A stretch of 64,000 nucleotides of DNA from Pictodentalium vernedei (GCA_031216915.1 CM062297.1:181188350-181252349), one strand, 5' to 3'. Positions 53,420 through 63,796 are shown, counted from the stretch's first letter. Program-made: numbers and translations. The notes: generated from the sequence alone by a model not told the origin.

Positions 53420-54140
53420 AATCAGAATTTTATTTGACCTTTTCCAAACCATAGCTTTTGAACCCTTAATGCAATCAGCTCCAGATGCTTTTTCAGTTGT
53501 CAGGTCACTGACTTTAGATGTTAAAAACAGAAATCAGTTACAAGGAATTTTCAGTTACTTCTATCATCATATCTCTGGATATGGATAATGAGACCCGATG
53601 ATAGAAGAAGAGATCAAGGGGAAACACTGAATTTGTAGGATTTAGAGAAAGTATCAGTGATTCAAAAATATTTGAATCAGCACCACTCAAATTGAATCAA
53701 ATCATTGGGGTAGTTTCAAATAAAATAGAATTTTAAAGCTTCATAGTCAATATTTTTAATAAAACATTTTATCTACCATTTACCAAAAAATGCAATCGCA
53801 AACAGCAATATCAGTAGCGATAAAAATTTGGCAATAAAAGATCTGGTATCACTATTGCTGTAGTGATAAAAGTCACATGACATCATGAGGAAAACAATGC
53901 ATGTGCACCTGACAGACTATTTCAGTGGTATTGGCAATCACAATTAAGTCATTTCCTTCAGAAACTTATAATGCAGCAATGAACGATGCATCAACTTTGC
54001 CTCTACATACATTCCACGTTGCAGGGAATTCAACAACCCATTACATAAACAATCCACCATGCAAAACACCAAAACAAAAAAAGATGGATGTGAATCACAA
54101 AAATTCAGTTATATCGAGAAAATTCTGAAATGTGACATCA
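53420..54140. other. Mostly unassigned; dispersed repeat relic at 53570-53745
   Basis: 53570-53745 (GATGATAGAAGAAGAGATCA, 'AATTGAATCAAATCATTGGG', AAATAGAATTTTAAAGCTTC) is a diverged copy of 23030-23160 plus 23513-23545. The rest is unrecognised. Confidence 0.5.
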
Positions 54141-54142
54141 AA

Positions 54143-54938
54143 CTTTTTCAAGCTTTCGGCTGATGCCGTCTTCAAGAAAATTATGGATATAGACTCTGTA
54201 TAATGACTTGCTGAATAAACACAATATAAAGTATGTCATTACTCCAGAGATTACGCGTTACACCATGACGCTGTCTCCATGCACCTGTGTATTAAATCCT
54301 GTCCCATTCTTGGTCTCAGGTCTATTTATCCATCTGCTTTCTTTCACTAGCCTCAACTGTTTCCCACCGTGAACCTTTTCCAGAACCGATACAAATAAGT
54401 CCTTTAGAGAATGTCTGTTCGTGTTGAAGTGCTGGTATACCAGCTTGTCTTGGTGTAATCTTAGGTCCCTTGTATGCTCAGTCACCCTTTCCCTGACTTT
54501 CAGTTCCGTCTCACCTACATACACCATGCATTGGCATTTGTTGCACCCCAACACATATATCACATTCCGAGTTCTGCTGTTCACCTGTTGTTGAACCTTA
54601 TATGAGTTATCTCTGCTCGAAGACTTGATATTATCAATTTTTAACATGATACATGTTGCACAGTCACTATCACATAAACGTACTGGGGGAGTTGTTAACT
54701 TCTTTGTTTTCCCATGCTCCAAGATAAATCTTGGTGGATAAATAATTATGGATAAATAGACTTTAGACCAAAAGTGGGACAGGATTTAATAAGCGGGCGC
54801 ATGGAGACGGCGTCATGTTGTAACGCGTAAACTCTGGAGTAACGCCATACTTTACATTGTGTTTATTCAGCAAGTCATTATGTAGAGTCTGTATCGATAA
54901 TTTTCCTGAAGAAGGCTTCGGCTGAAAGCTTGAAAAAG
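54143..54938 (-). mobile_element. Penelope-like element relic with inverted 3' arms
   Basis: The left arm (54143-54335, minus) and right arm (54745-54938, plus) are copies of one 3' region in opposite directions: TTTATCCATAAT, GGGACAGGATTTAAT, TTACGCGTTACA, CAATATAAAGTATG and GCCGAAAGCTTGAAAAAG. The minus-strand copy extends into a GIY-YIG reading frame; the plus-strand one stops within the last few codons. Inverted terminal copies are known for Penelope-like elements, which fits. Confidence 0.72.
54258..54722 (-). pseudogene. GIY-YIG endonuclease end of a Penelope-like retroelement
   Basis: 154 codons on the minus strand, 5'-truncated. A CDSDCATC cysteine motif (residues ~17-25) precedes NVIYVLGC and MVYVGET (GIY/YIG, ~53-72), the conserved Arg in VRERVTEH, 'HFNTNRHSLKDL' (His), KES (Glu, ~128) and a FN near the end. 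This order is that of the C-terminal nuclease of Penelope-like reverse transcriptases, which nicks target DNA. The RT domain is absent, so it cannot be autonomous. The frame shown is intact apart from truncation. Confidence 0.8.
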
Positions 54939-54944
54939 AGTAAA

Positions 54945-55329
54945 ACCATTTACATATTGACTAACATAGACCCCTCATCAATATTTGGTCAGACAAAACA
55001 TGGAAGTAACATCAAACTCATTGTGATTTGATCGCCTCTAAAAATTACAAATGAAGTGACGTCATGTATTTACAGCGATTGTTGCGCACTACAAAAAAAT
55101 AATTCCCTAGTTCTTTTCACAAACCAACCATCTGTGCCTTGAGTGACCTCATGAAATGAATTGAATTTGGTTCGAAATATCATTGCTCAATGGAAAAATG
55201 CATACTTGGGCTGAGTTTGACTATTTTTTTCACAACATACAATTTCATTCATGCTGAAGGAATTTCTTCATGTGCCATCTGGTTGAGAGAATTGAAAATG
55301 GAGATCAGTTGAGTGTGGCTTTTTGTTTT
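54945..55329. other. Unassigned sequence, no gene seen
   Basis: No recognised repeat between the Penelope-like relic and the next A MITE. Confidence 0.45.
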
Positions 55330-55333
55330 TTAA

Positions 55334-55513
55334 CCCTTTACCTAACATGAAAAGCAGACAACACTTGCAAACAAAATTCTTGAATAACTGATTTTTTAAA
55401 TTTTTTGTCTCAAAAACATAACCTATGTTTTTGAGACCAAAAATGGAAAAAAAAAAAGAAAATTAATTGATGTACATACTGGCCGGTTTTGGCCATTACA
55501 TTGGATAAAGGGG
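55334..55513 (-). mobile_element. Family A MITE with deleted hairpin tip
   Basis: Left TTAA 55330-55333; right target decayed to GGTAA. CCCTTTACCTAACATGAAAA ... GGATAAAGGG. TCTCAAAAACATA joins ACCTATGTTTTTGAGA directly: the GACCCC...GGGGTC tip is gone. It begins the second copy of the local duplication. Confidence 0.8.
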
Positions 55514-55516
55514 TAA

Positions 55517-55905
55517 TAATCAGAAGGATCAGATCATAAAATAAAGAAAAATCTTAATTCATGCTCTTGCTTTCTCTGAACTGTTTTCAACATTGTACCA
55601 CACAGCAGCATTTCATTAGCACAGAAAAGTACTTTAAAAAATACCCAGGAAGTGGAAAAGTGTATGTACTGTCGTGAATATGTTTTGTTTTACTGGTAAA
55701 ATATGACCTGGGGCCGATACTATGAAACTTTTACAATTGTATTTTTTAAAACTGTATTTTCCAGTTATGGTTTTAAATGGGTTGAAATGAACCATTAAAA
55801 TTTTCAAAGATATGGCAATTTGCCAATTGGCAAATTGCCATATCTTTTAAAAAATGCTAATGATCAATTTTAGTTTTATTAATAGGTAGAAATACAATTC
55901 TAGAA
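55517..55905. repeat. Second copy of local duplication, with L element
   Basis: Collinear with 52941-53335: AGAAGGATCAGATCATAAAA, 'CAACATTGTACCACACAGCA', GGAAGTGGAAAAGTGTATG, then the L element from ~55723 (AAACTTTTACAATTGTA ... AGAAATACAATTCTAGAA). It stops at 55905, where a family A right half begins. Confidence 0.75.
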
Positions 55906-56032
55906 ACGAACTCTTTCCAAAGAGGGGCCATAACCTATGTTTTTGAGACAAAAAATGAAAAAATAATAAAAATTAATTGGCGATTTTTGTGAATAGCGCT
56001 GAATGGTTTTGGCCATTATGTTGGGTAAAGGG
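55905..56032 (-). mobile_element. Family A MITE right half
   Basis: Starts in the hairpin (ACGAACTCTTTCCAAAGAGG) and runs through ATAACCTATGTTTTTGAGAC to TTGGGTAAAGGG, TTAA 56033-56036. The junction with the L element is inside what should be the left hairpin arm. Confidence 0.75.
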
Positions 56033-56039
56033 TTAACTC

Positions 56040-56600
56040 CCAGCTATACATCACCAAAAACGAGTCTCATCGTGATAAAAGATTCTTTACAAGCACAATG
56101 TGCACATATAACACATATTTAATATGGCAGATAAAGAGACTTGTTAGCATGAGGAATATTTTTTTCATTTTTTGAGGAAGGAGATTGGGAAGTGGTGATA
56201 GATAAAATACTATGAAAGTAGACTGGAATTTTTTATACAGCAAGGAATTTTTATTTTAAATTAAATGCTGGAAATCCTATTCCATTACAACAATTAATAA
56301 TAACCTGGATATTGTGTTTACAAGCTGTATTCATTACTCCTGCCTGTGAATATCAGTAACACCAACAATTTACTAACACACATGGCTGCACAAAACTGTC
56401 AATTTCCACAATCAATAGTTAATCATTTTCTGCCAATTTTCTGCCATGTGCCCTCAATTGGCCACAGGAAAATTCACACTTGTAAACCTGATGTGATCAA
56501 TAAACTTATTTGATAAGTTTTTTTTTCTTTCACCTTCCTCAATCATTCTGTTATTCTTCATTTATCCTTTTACATATGACGAAAAAAACTGCTTTATATT
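56040..56600. other. Unassigned sequence, no gene seen
   Basis: No recognised repeat or coding region. Confidence 0.45.
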
Positions 56601-56603
56601 TGG

Positions 56604-57222
56604 GGGATCCCTTTACCTAATACACACAACATCAAAATATGTTACTTTAATTATTAAAAAAATTTTTTTTTAACAAACCCATATCATGGGGAGCATGGTG
56701 GCTCAGAAGGTAGGGATGCAGGCTGAAAGCTGAGAGGTCCTTGGTTTGAATCCCACCTGTGGCAGCCACGTTGTGTCCTTGAGCAAGACACTTAAACCTG
56801 ATTGTCCATGTGGAGGCACGGTGGCATTGTGTGATAAGGTGTACTGCATGTCGATGGTGCACTTGACTTCAACCACTGCTAACCCTACTTATGTGGAGTT
56901 GGTACGTTGGGGAGCCTGACAGTTGCTTGTCATTGCTCAGTGGTTCTCTCCAGGTTTTCTGGCTTCCTTCACCTGTAAAACCGTCTGACACGAGGTGACG
57001 CTGGCTGTCGAAAGTGTCATTAAACTGCAATAAATAAATAACCAATATCATGTGACCCTCTTTGGGGAACCCTATACCTAAGGCACACTACATCAAAATA
57101 TGTTATTTTAAGTATTTAAAACATTTTTTTTGACAAACCAATATCATATGACCCCCCTCATTGGAAGGAGCTCATCAAGCCCATTCCAGTAAGGAGTCCT
57201 GTGATATGGTTTTGTTGGAATT
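56604..57222 (+). mobile_element. Two partial family A MITEs, first split by a SINE
   Basis: First: CCCTTTACCTAATACACACA (56610 on) to CCCATATCATG, then the SINE, then GTGACCCTCTTTGG. A second left end, CCCTATACCTAAGGCACACT, starts at ~57069 and continues to the hairpin CCCTCATTGGAAGGAGCTC / GCCCATTCCAGTAAGGAG. No right CCCTTTACC end is seen; a C element begins at TTAA 57223. Confidence 0.6.
56689..57041 (+). mobile_element. tRNA-derived SINE (family F type 2), full copy
   Basis: GGGGAGCATGGTGGCTCAGA, B box GGTTTGAATCCC, 'ACTGCATGTCGATGGTGCAC', type 2 end 'GAGGTGACGCTGGCTGTCG' and AATA tail. Duplication CCCATATCATG / CCAATATCATG (56678-56688, 57042-57052), one mismatch. Confidence 0.87.
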
Positions 57223-57226
57223 TAAC

Positions 57227-59394
57227 TGGTAGAGTGCCAAATTATTTTTCAAAGGTGAATTGTAATAAGAGTTGTTTTTTTTTCAAAGATTCCATATTTC
57301 CAGCAAGAGGAGCCTTAGTTAAGCAAAAATGTATTCATAAACACTTTTTTTGTTAGCTCAACTTGACAAAGTCAAGCTGAGCTATTGCCATCACTTCTCG
57401 TCCATTGGCGTACGTTAGTATGTACGTCCACAATTTCCTTTGGCACACCTCACAGGTCGCATTTATGGACAGATCGCTTTGAAACTTGGTATGCTTGTTT
57501 GGGGTGACCTCTAGATGGGAGCTATCGATTTTCTTCTATTTCCATCCAAAAATGTTGCCGCGGCCAACGTTCTTAGAACTTAGTTTAATCAAACCTCAAT
57601 ATTTCCCTTTGGCACACCCTACAGGGCACATTTATGATTGGATTGCTTTGTAACCTGGCATGCTTGTTTGGAGTGACCTCTAGATGGGATCTATCGATTT
57701 TCTTAAATTTCCGTCAAAAAATGTTGCCGTGGCCAACGTTCTTAGAACTTAGTTTAATCAAACCTCAATATTTCCCTTTGGCACACCCTACAAGGCACAT
57801 TTATGATTGGATTGCTTTGAAACCAGGCATGCTTGTTTGAGGTGACCTCTAGAGGGAGCTATCGATTTTCGTCCATTTCCATAAAAAAATGTTGCCACGG
57901 CCAACGTTCTTAGAACTTAGTTTAGTCAGACCCTAATATTTCCCTTTGGCACACCCTACAGGGCACATTTATGATCGGATTGCTTTGAACCTGGCATGCT
58001 TGTTTGGGGTGACCTCTAGATGGGAGCTGTCGATTTTCTTCCATTTCTGTCAAACAATGTTGCCACGGCCAACGTTCTTAGAACTTAGTTTAGACCTCAA
58101 TATTTCTCTTTGGCACACCCTACAGGGCACATTTATGATCGGATTGCTTTGAAACCTGGCTTGCTTGTTTGGGGTGACCTCTAGATGGGAGCTATCGATT
58201 TTCTTCCATTTCCATCGGTCACAAAAAATGTTGGCAAGACCTTCGATGAACTTAGTATAAAATTAGTGCAGTTAAGCATCAATATTTCCCTTTGACACAC
58301 TCTGCAGGGCACATTTATGATTGGATCATTTGCAAACTTGGTGTGCTTGTGTGGGGTGTCATCTATATGGGAGCTGTCGATTTTCTTCCATTTCTGTCAA
58401 AAAATGTTGCCACTGACCTTTGAACTTAGTTTAGTCAGACCTCAATATTTCCCTTTTAACACACCCTTCAGGGCACATTTATGATCGGATCACTTTGAAA
58501 CTTAGTATGTGTGTTCGGGCGGGGTGACCTCTAGATGTGAGCTATTGCTTTTTTTCCTTTCCTTAAAAAATTATTGTCATTATCACTAGCCTTTGAACTT
58601 ACTGCATTTGTGAATCAACTTATCCCTTTTGCACTCTCTGCAGGGTATATTTATGAATTTCCATAAATAAGAAGAAAAAAAAACCCATTGCCACAAGCAG
58701 TGACCTTCTAGTTAGTGTATTTGTGCATTAACATCTTCCTTTGGCATGCCTCAGAGGGCACATTCATTATCAGGTTGTTATGAAACTTTGTATGCTTATG
58801 CTGGGTGACAAAGATAGGAGCTATTGATTTTCTTTTCATTTCCATCAAAAACTGTTGCTGTTAGCAACAATCTTTGCATTTTTTGCATTTGTGCATCAAC
58901 ATTCTTTGACATGGCCTACAGGCCACATTTATCATAGGATTGTTTTTTAACTTGGTGTGCTCATTAGGCAAGACCTTTAGATAAGAGCCATTGATTAGCA
59001 TTCATTTCTGTGAAAAAGGTTGTCATTTACAATAACCTCTGAACATACTGCATTTGTGTATCAACATTCTTCCTTTTGCCAGTCTTACAGCTTATATTTA
59101 AAAATGCATGGATTACTCTGACGTTGTGGACACACAATGCTGTTATGTTGAAATTTCATCATCTAACATTGGTACCAATGATCTTCACTTTTGCCATTTC
59201 ATTTAAAACTTACCAAGTTCAAGTTTGTCAAGTTGAGTTACAATGTCATTGACACTTTCATTACAATTTATTGGAGAGTGCCCATTTTTTCTACTGTTGA
59301 GCAAATAACAAGCTAATTCATTCATTTCAAAGCCACTAAAGTGAATTTCAACACTTTTCCATAGAGCCATGGCAGTGACTTCTAACACTCATCC
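57227..59394. mobile_element. Family C MITE split by tandem-repeat element H5
   Basis: TTAA at 57223-57226 and 59395-59398. Left CTGGTAGAGTGCCAAATTAT, 'ATTCCATATTTCCAGCAAGAGG'-type internal sequence (as short blocks), TTTTTTTGT; right TACAATTTATTGGAGAG, GCAGTGACTTCTAACACTCATCCAG. Removing H5 joins TTTTGT to TACAATTTATTGG as in the uninterrupted C copy at 45160. Confidence 0.72.
57354..59262 (+). mobile_element. H5: tandem-repeat element with 13-bp inverted ends (HINE-like)
   Basis: Starts TTAGCTCAACTTGAC; GTCAAGCTGAGCTATTGCCA makes a 5' stem. About ten units of ~169 bp with CCCTTTGGCACACCCTACAG, GCACATTTATGATCGG, 'AACCTGGCATGCTTGTTTGG', GGTGACCTCTAGATGGGAG and GTTGCCGCGGCCAACGTT decay towards the 3' side. 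The end GTCAAGTTGAGTTACAATGTCATTGACACTTTCATT holds the inverted copy of the start and a short stem. Short plus-strand frames follow the repeat period and are not genes. Confidence 0.72.
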
Positions 59395-59399
59395 AGTTA

Positions 59400-59492
59400 A
59401 ATGTACAGTGCAGAGTTAATAAGATGGAGAGTCTGACAGTTACTTGCCCTTACTCAGTGGTTTCGTTGGGTACTTCTGCTTCATAGTGTGAC
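59400..59492 (+). repeat. SINE body fragment
   Basis: GTCTGACAGTTACTTGCCCT and 'CTCAGTGGTTTCGTTGGGTA' match the family F body (CTGACAGTTGCTTGC, GGTTCTCTCCGGGTA). No head or tail. Confidence 0.6.
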
Positions 59493-59494
59493 AT

Positions 59495-60105
59495 CTATTA
59501 CTGTTCATATTTTCCTCTTGGTGAATGCAGTTAATGCATAACCACCTCAATAAAAAAACAAACTAATGTTGCCAAGCCTGGACAAGAAACCACTGCCAGG
59601 AAAGTTTAACAGTTTTCCTCAACATTGCACAGTTGAGCACCAGTTTGAATGCATCAAATCGGAGAAAACTTGGACTTGAGACTTGTTGGGTTAAACGAGT
59701 TTCGCAGAAAACAATGTAATTAATCCAGCTTCATTATTAGCTGTCACACATCATTTTCTGGATCAATACTTACTTTTTTCCAATAAGACAAACAAAGCTG
59801 AATGTACACTTTGCAGAAGTATTCCTTTTGAAAAGGCACCAGATCATATGTAATGGAATATAATATGTCCACTGATCTGTTCAGACCTCTGCATTACTTA
59901 ACCAGTGGTCTGTTAAAGTGGTAAGAGAATTTCAAGTTTGTGCTGGCAGTTGGATATTGTTTTGATATTTCTGATCAATGTGCTTATGTTTCCCACTGAT
60001 CTTGAATGTCATTCAATTTCAAAATTACTTTTCAATGTCCAGAAAATCATTACTTTTAGATTTTCTGAACAGAAAATTGTAAAAAAAAATTTAAAATTTA
60101 AAATT
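59495..60105. other. Unassigned sequence, no gene seen
   Basis: No recognised repeat or coding region. Confidence 0.45.
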
Positions 60106-60110
60106 TCTTA

Positions 60111-60523
60111 GGCCTAAAAAAGTAAATAATCTATTTCTCAGGCCCTCCCACATGGTCCTTTTGGCTGCCACATGCTCTCTTTTTATGATCAATGCAAACT
60201 TTAAAAAAATTAAAATTAAATGGTTTATGTCTGATATTTTACCCAAGTTAATAAAATTGATAAATTTGTCCCTTGAGTGCAACCAGGCTTTGCAATGCTT
60301 TAACATTGCAAAGCATTCTTGCACTCTGGGGACGAAATACACCACCACCCATGCTATTTGCTAGATTATGAGGTCTAAATCATAAAACAGACCAAGACCA
60401 TGAATTTTTGATGGCAAAGAAATAATTGCAAAAAATTAAAAATAAAATTAAAAAAATGCCTGCCGCCCGCATGCAATTTTACAAAAAATGGCCTGAGAAA
60501 CCGAAGATCTACTTTGTGAGACT
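60111..60523 (-). mobile_element. Family E Harbinger-like MITE, complete
   Basis: TTA at 60108-60110 and 60524-60526. GGCCTAAAAAAGTAAATAA ... GATCTACTTTGTGAGACT (right GGCC decayed). Hairpin GCAACCAGGCTTTGCAATGC / ACATTGCAAAGCATTCTTGC. Collinear with the reverse of 19702-20104. Confidence 0.78.
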
Positions 60524-60533
60524 TTAACAACAA

Positions 60534-60565
<32 letters not shown>
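60534..60565. repeat. (TA)n microsatellite
   Basis: About 14 uninterrupted AT dinucleotides directly beside a family E element. Tyr/Ile-repeat frames on the minus strand are meaningless. Confidence 0.95.
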
Positions 60566-60569
<4 letters not shown>

Positions 60570-60848
60570 CCCCCATACAGCCACAAACTGCCCCTTTTAT
60601 ATGGCTCTGAAAAAGTTGTTCCAAGTGTATTCTTCCCTGAGAACTCAAATGCAGGATACATTTATCTTGACAATGTCTTTACATGACCTGAAGGTTATTA
60701 CGCTTCCAAACACATTTTTGAAAATAACTAAATATTATTTCATCTTTTCCCTCCAAACTATAGGTTGTGTGTGATCCCCTCTTTGAAATGAGCTGGGCAT
60801 GAGCTGTTTACAGTTTAAAATGAAAATCTGGTAATACATATGACTTAA

Positions 60849-61091
60849 CTGGTAAAGTGCTGAAGTATTTTTGGTCATCAAAATTTGTTCATGTGTCTTT
60901 GCCCTGTTACAATTTATGGGAGAGTGCCAATAGGCACTCTCCCATAAATTGTAACAATGCAAATCCATACAGGCCAAATAATTTCACTTCAAACATAATG
61001 TGAAGCATATCAATAGATTATGAAGCCTTTAACTTGCAGCACCTGCCCTTTTAGTGTAAAGCCCAAATATGGGCTTTCAGCACTCTACCAG
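60849..61091 (-). mobile_element. Family C palindromic MITE, complete
   Basis: TTAA at 60845-60848 and 61092-61095. CTGGTAAAGTGCTG ... CAGCACTCTACCAG. Hairpin TTATGGGAGAGTGCC / GGCACTCTCCCATAA with CAAT/AGG-type loop, very well preserved. Confidence 0.86.
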
Positions 61092-61099
61092 TTAAGAAG

Positions 61100-61635
61100 T
61101 AATGTACATGTAGAATATGTGACCATACCTGTCTGAAGAGACCACTTTTGGTAATAGCCTTGTGTTTTTTGCCTGTGTAATTTGTTAGGACATTCCAGAC
61201 ACAAACTGTTTTTAATTCAAAGTTATTCAATTATATTAAATAAAAATAATTCATTATTTATTTATAATTTATTTGAATTTACTGATGCTTTCAACAGCCA
61301 TTGTCATATGGTGTCATAAAAATACCTTGATAAAGATTTTGTTAACAATTCTTCTGCAACATAATGACTTTACATAACTTCGTCCTTTTGCAAAGACACT
61401 TAAGCTTTTATTTGGTGTTTGTAAAAATGTTATCTCAAAAATAAATGAATGAAGCGATTATTTGCCCAATTTGTGCAGGCCTGTGCACATGATTGTGTGG
61501 AAGAGCCTTCCGGTAAATGAATTATAAACAAGCTATTAATTGAAAATAGAATATGTTTTCATTTTTAGAATTCTCTCAAAAAGAAGTTTCCACAATCCAT
61601 TTCAATGAGGGGCCATAAGTAGAGTTTGAATGCTT
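61100..61635. other. Mostly unassigned; R and K fragments
   Basis: ACCTGTCTGAAGAGACCACT (61131 on) resembles family R. AAGCTATTAATTGAAAATAG (61530 on) is a K arm. Nothing else is recognised. Confidence 0.45.
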
Positions 61636-61636
61636 T

Positions 61637-63700
61637 TTAGCTCAACTTGACAAAGTCAAGCTGAGCTATTGCCATCACTTCTCGTCCATCGGCGTACGTA
61701 TGTATGTTTGTAGGTACGTCCACAATTTCCTTTGGCACACCCTACAGGGCACATTTATGATCGGATTGCTTTGAAACCTGGCATGCTTGCTTAGGGTGAC
61801 ATCTAGATGGGAGCTATCAATTTTCTACAATTTCCATTAAAAAATGTTGCCGCGGCCAACGTTCTTAGAACTTAGTTTAGTCAGATCACAATATTTCCCT
61901 TTGGCACACCTTACAGGGCACATTTATGATTGGATTGCTTTGATACCTGGTATGCTTGTTTGGGGTGACCTCTAGATGGGAGCTATCAATTTTTTGCCAT
62001 TTCCGTCAAAAAATGTTGCCGAGGCCAACGTTCTTAGAACTTAGTTTAGTCAGACCTCAATATTTCCCTTTGACACACCCTACAGGGCACATTTATGATC
62101 AGATTGCTTTGAAACCTGGTATGCTTGTTTGGGGAGACCTCTAGATGGGAGCTATCGATTTTCTTCCATTTCCGTCGAAAAATGTTGCCGCTGCCAACAT
62201 TCTTATAACTTGGTTTAGTCAGACCTCAATACTTCCCTTTGGCACACCCTACAGGGCACATTTATGTTCAGATTGCTTTGAAACCTGGCATGCTTGTTTA
62301 GGGTGACCTGTAGATTGGAGCTATCGATTTTCTTCCAATTCTGTCTGTCAAAAAAATGTTGCCAATGGCAACGATCTTTGAACTAAGTTTAGTCAGGCAT
62401 CAATATATTCCTTTGGCATGCCCTACAGGGCACATTTATGATCAGATCGATTTGAAACTTTGTATGCTTGTTTGGAGTTACCTCTAGATGGGAGCTATTG
62501 ATTTTCTTCGATTTCCGTCAAAAAAATGTTGCCACTGGCAATGACCTTCGATGAACTTAGTAAAAACTTAGTGCAGTTAAGCATCAATATTTCCATTTGA
62601 CACACCCTGCAGGGCACATTTAAGATTGGATCACTTGCAAACTTGGTGTGCTTGTGTGGGGTGACATCTATATGGGAGCTGTCGATTTTCTTCCATTTCT
62701 GTCAAAAACTGTTGCCGCTGACCTTTGAACTTAGTTTAGTCAGACCTCAATATTTCCCTTTAACACACCCTTCAGGGCACATTTATGACTGGATCACTTT
62801 GAAACTTGGTATGTGTGTTTGGGGTGACCTCAAGATGTGATTGGATTGCTTGCAAACTTGGTGTGCTTGTGTGGGGTGACATCTATATGGGAGCTGTCGA
62901 TTTTCTTCCATTTTTGTCAAAAAATGTTGCCGCTGACCTTTGAACTTAGTTTAGTCAGACCTCTAGATGTGAGCTATTTTTTAATTTCCATAAAAAGTTA
63001 TTGTCGTTATCACCAGCCTTTGAACTTACTGCATTTGTGCATCAACTTATCCCTTTTGCACTCTCTGTAGCGTATATTTTTGAATTTCCATACCCCCTCC
63101 CCCTGCCCCCCCCCCCCCCCCCACAAAAAAACATTGTCACAAAGCAATGACCTTCTACTTAGTGCATTTGTGCATTAACATCTTCCTTTGACATGCCTCA
63201 GAGGGCACATTCATTATCAAGTTGTTTTGAAACTTTGTATGCTTATGCAGGGTGACAAAGATAGGAGCTATTGATTTTCCATCAAAAACTGTTGCTGTTA
63301 GCAACAATCTTTGAATTTATTGCATTTGTGCATCAACATTCTTTGACATGACCTACAAGCCACATTTATCATAGGATTGTTTTTGAACTTGGTGTGCTCA
63401 TTAGTCAAGAACTCTAGATAAGAGCTGTTGATTAGCTTTCATTTCTGTGAAAAAAGTTGCCATTTACAATAACCTCTGAACATACTGCATTTGTGTATCA
63501 ACATTCTTCCTTTAGCCAGTCTTACAGTTTACATTTAAAAATGCATGAATTACTCTGACGTTGTGCACACACAATGCTGTTATGTTGAAATTTCATCAAA
63601 TAACATTTGTACCAATGATCTTCAATTTTGCCATTTCATTTATAACTTACCAAGTTCAAGTTTGTCAAGTTGAGCTACAGTGTCATTGACGCTTTCATTT
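61637..63700 (+). mobile_element. H6: second copy of the H5 tandem-repeat element
   Basis: Same start (TTAGCTCAACTTGAC), 5' stem, ~170-bp units and end (GTCAAGTTGAGCTACAGTGTC, ATTGACGCTTTCATTT) as H5, and the same order of decayed 3' units (GAACATACTGCATTTGTGTA, ATGCATGAATTACTCTGACG). About ten units, with a C-rich expansion at 63090-63122 absent from H5 and a partial unit duplication near 62840-62950. No protein is encoded. Confidence 0.72.
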
Positions 63701-63727
63701 AAGAATAGTACTGTTTGCTTTTGGCCA

Positions 63728-63790
63728 TTTACACTAAGGCTGAGCATTGCACAGGGTTAGTCACATTTCTGGTTATAAAAACCGGTAACT
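63728..63790. repeat. Family J hairpin fragment
   Basis: ACTAAGGCTGAGCATTGCACAGG then GTTAGTCACATTTCTGGTTA matches the hairpin at 22615-22740 with one arm missing. Confidence 0.55.
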
Positions 63791-63796
63791 ATGATC

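Noticed and set aside
57634-58152. Short repeated plus-strand frames (MIGLLCNLACLFGV…, repeated at 61956-63070)
   Set aside because: Each is one H5/H6 repeat unit, with stops and indels between units. No known domain.
60448-60648. Minus-strand membrane-like peptide (YIYIYIYIY)
   Set aside because: Translation of a (TA)n microsatellite.
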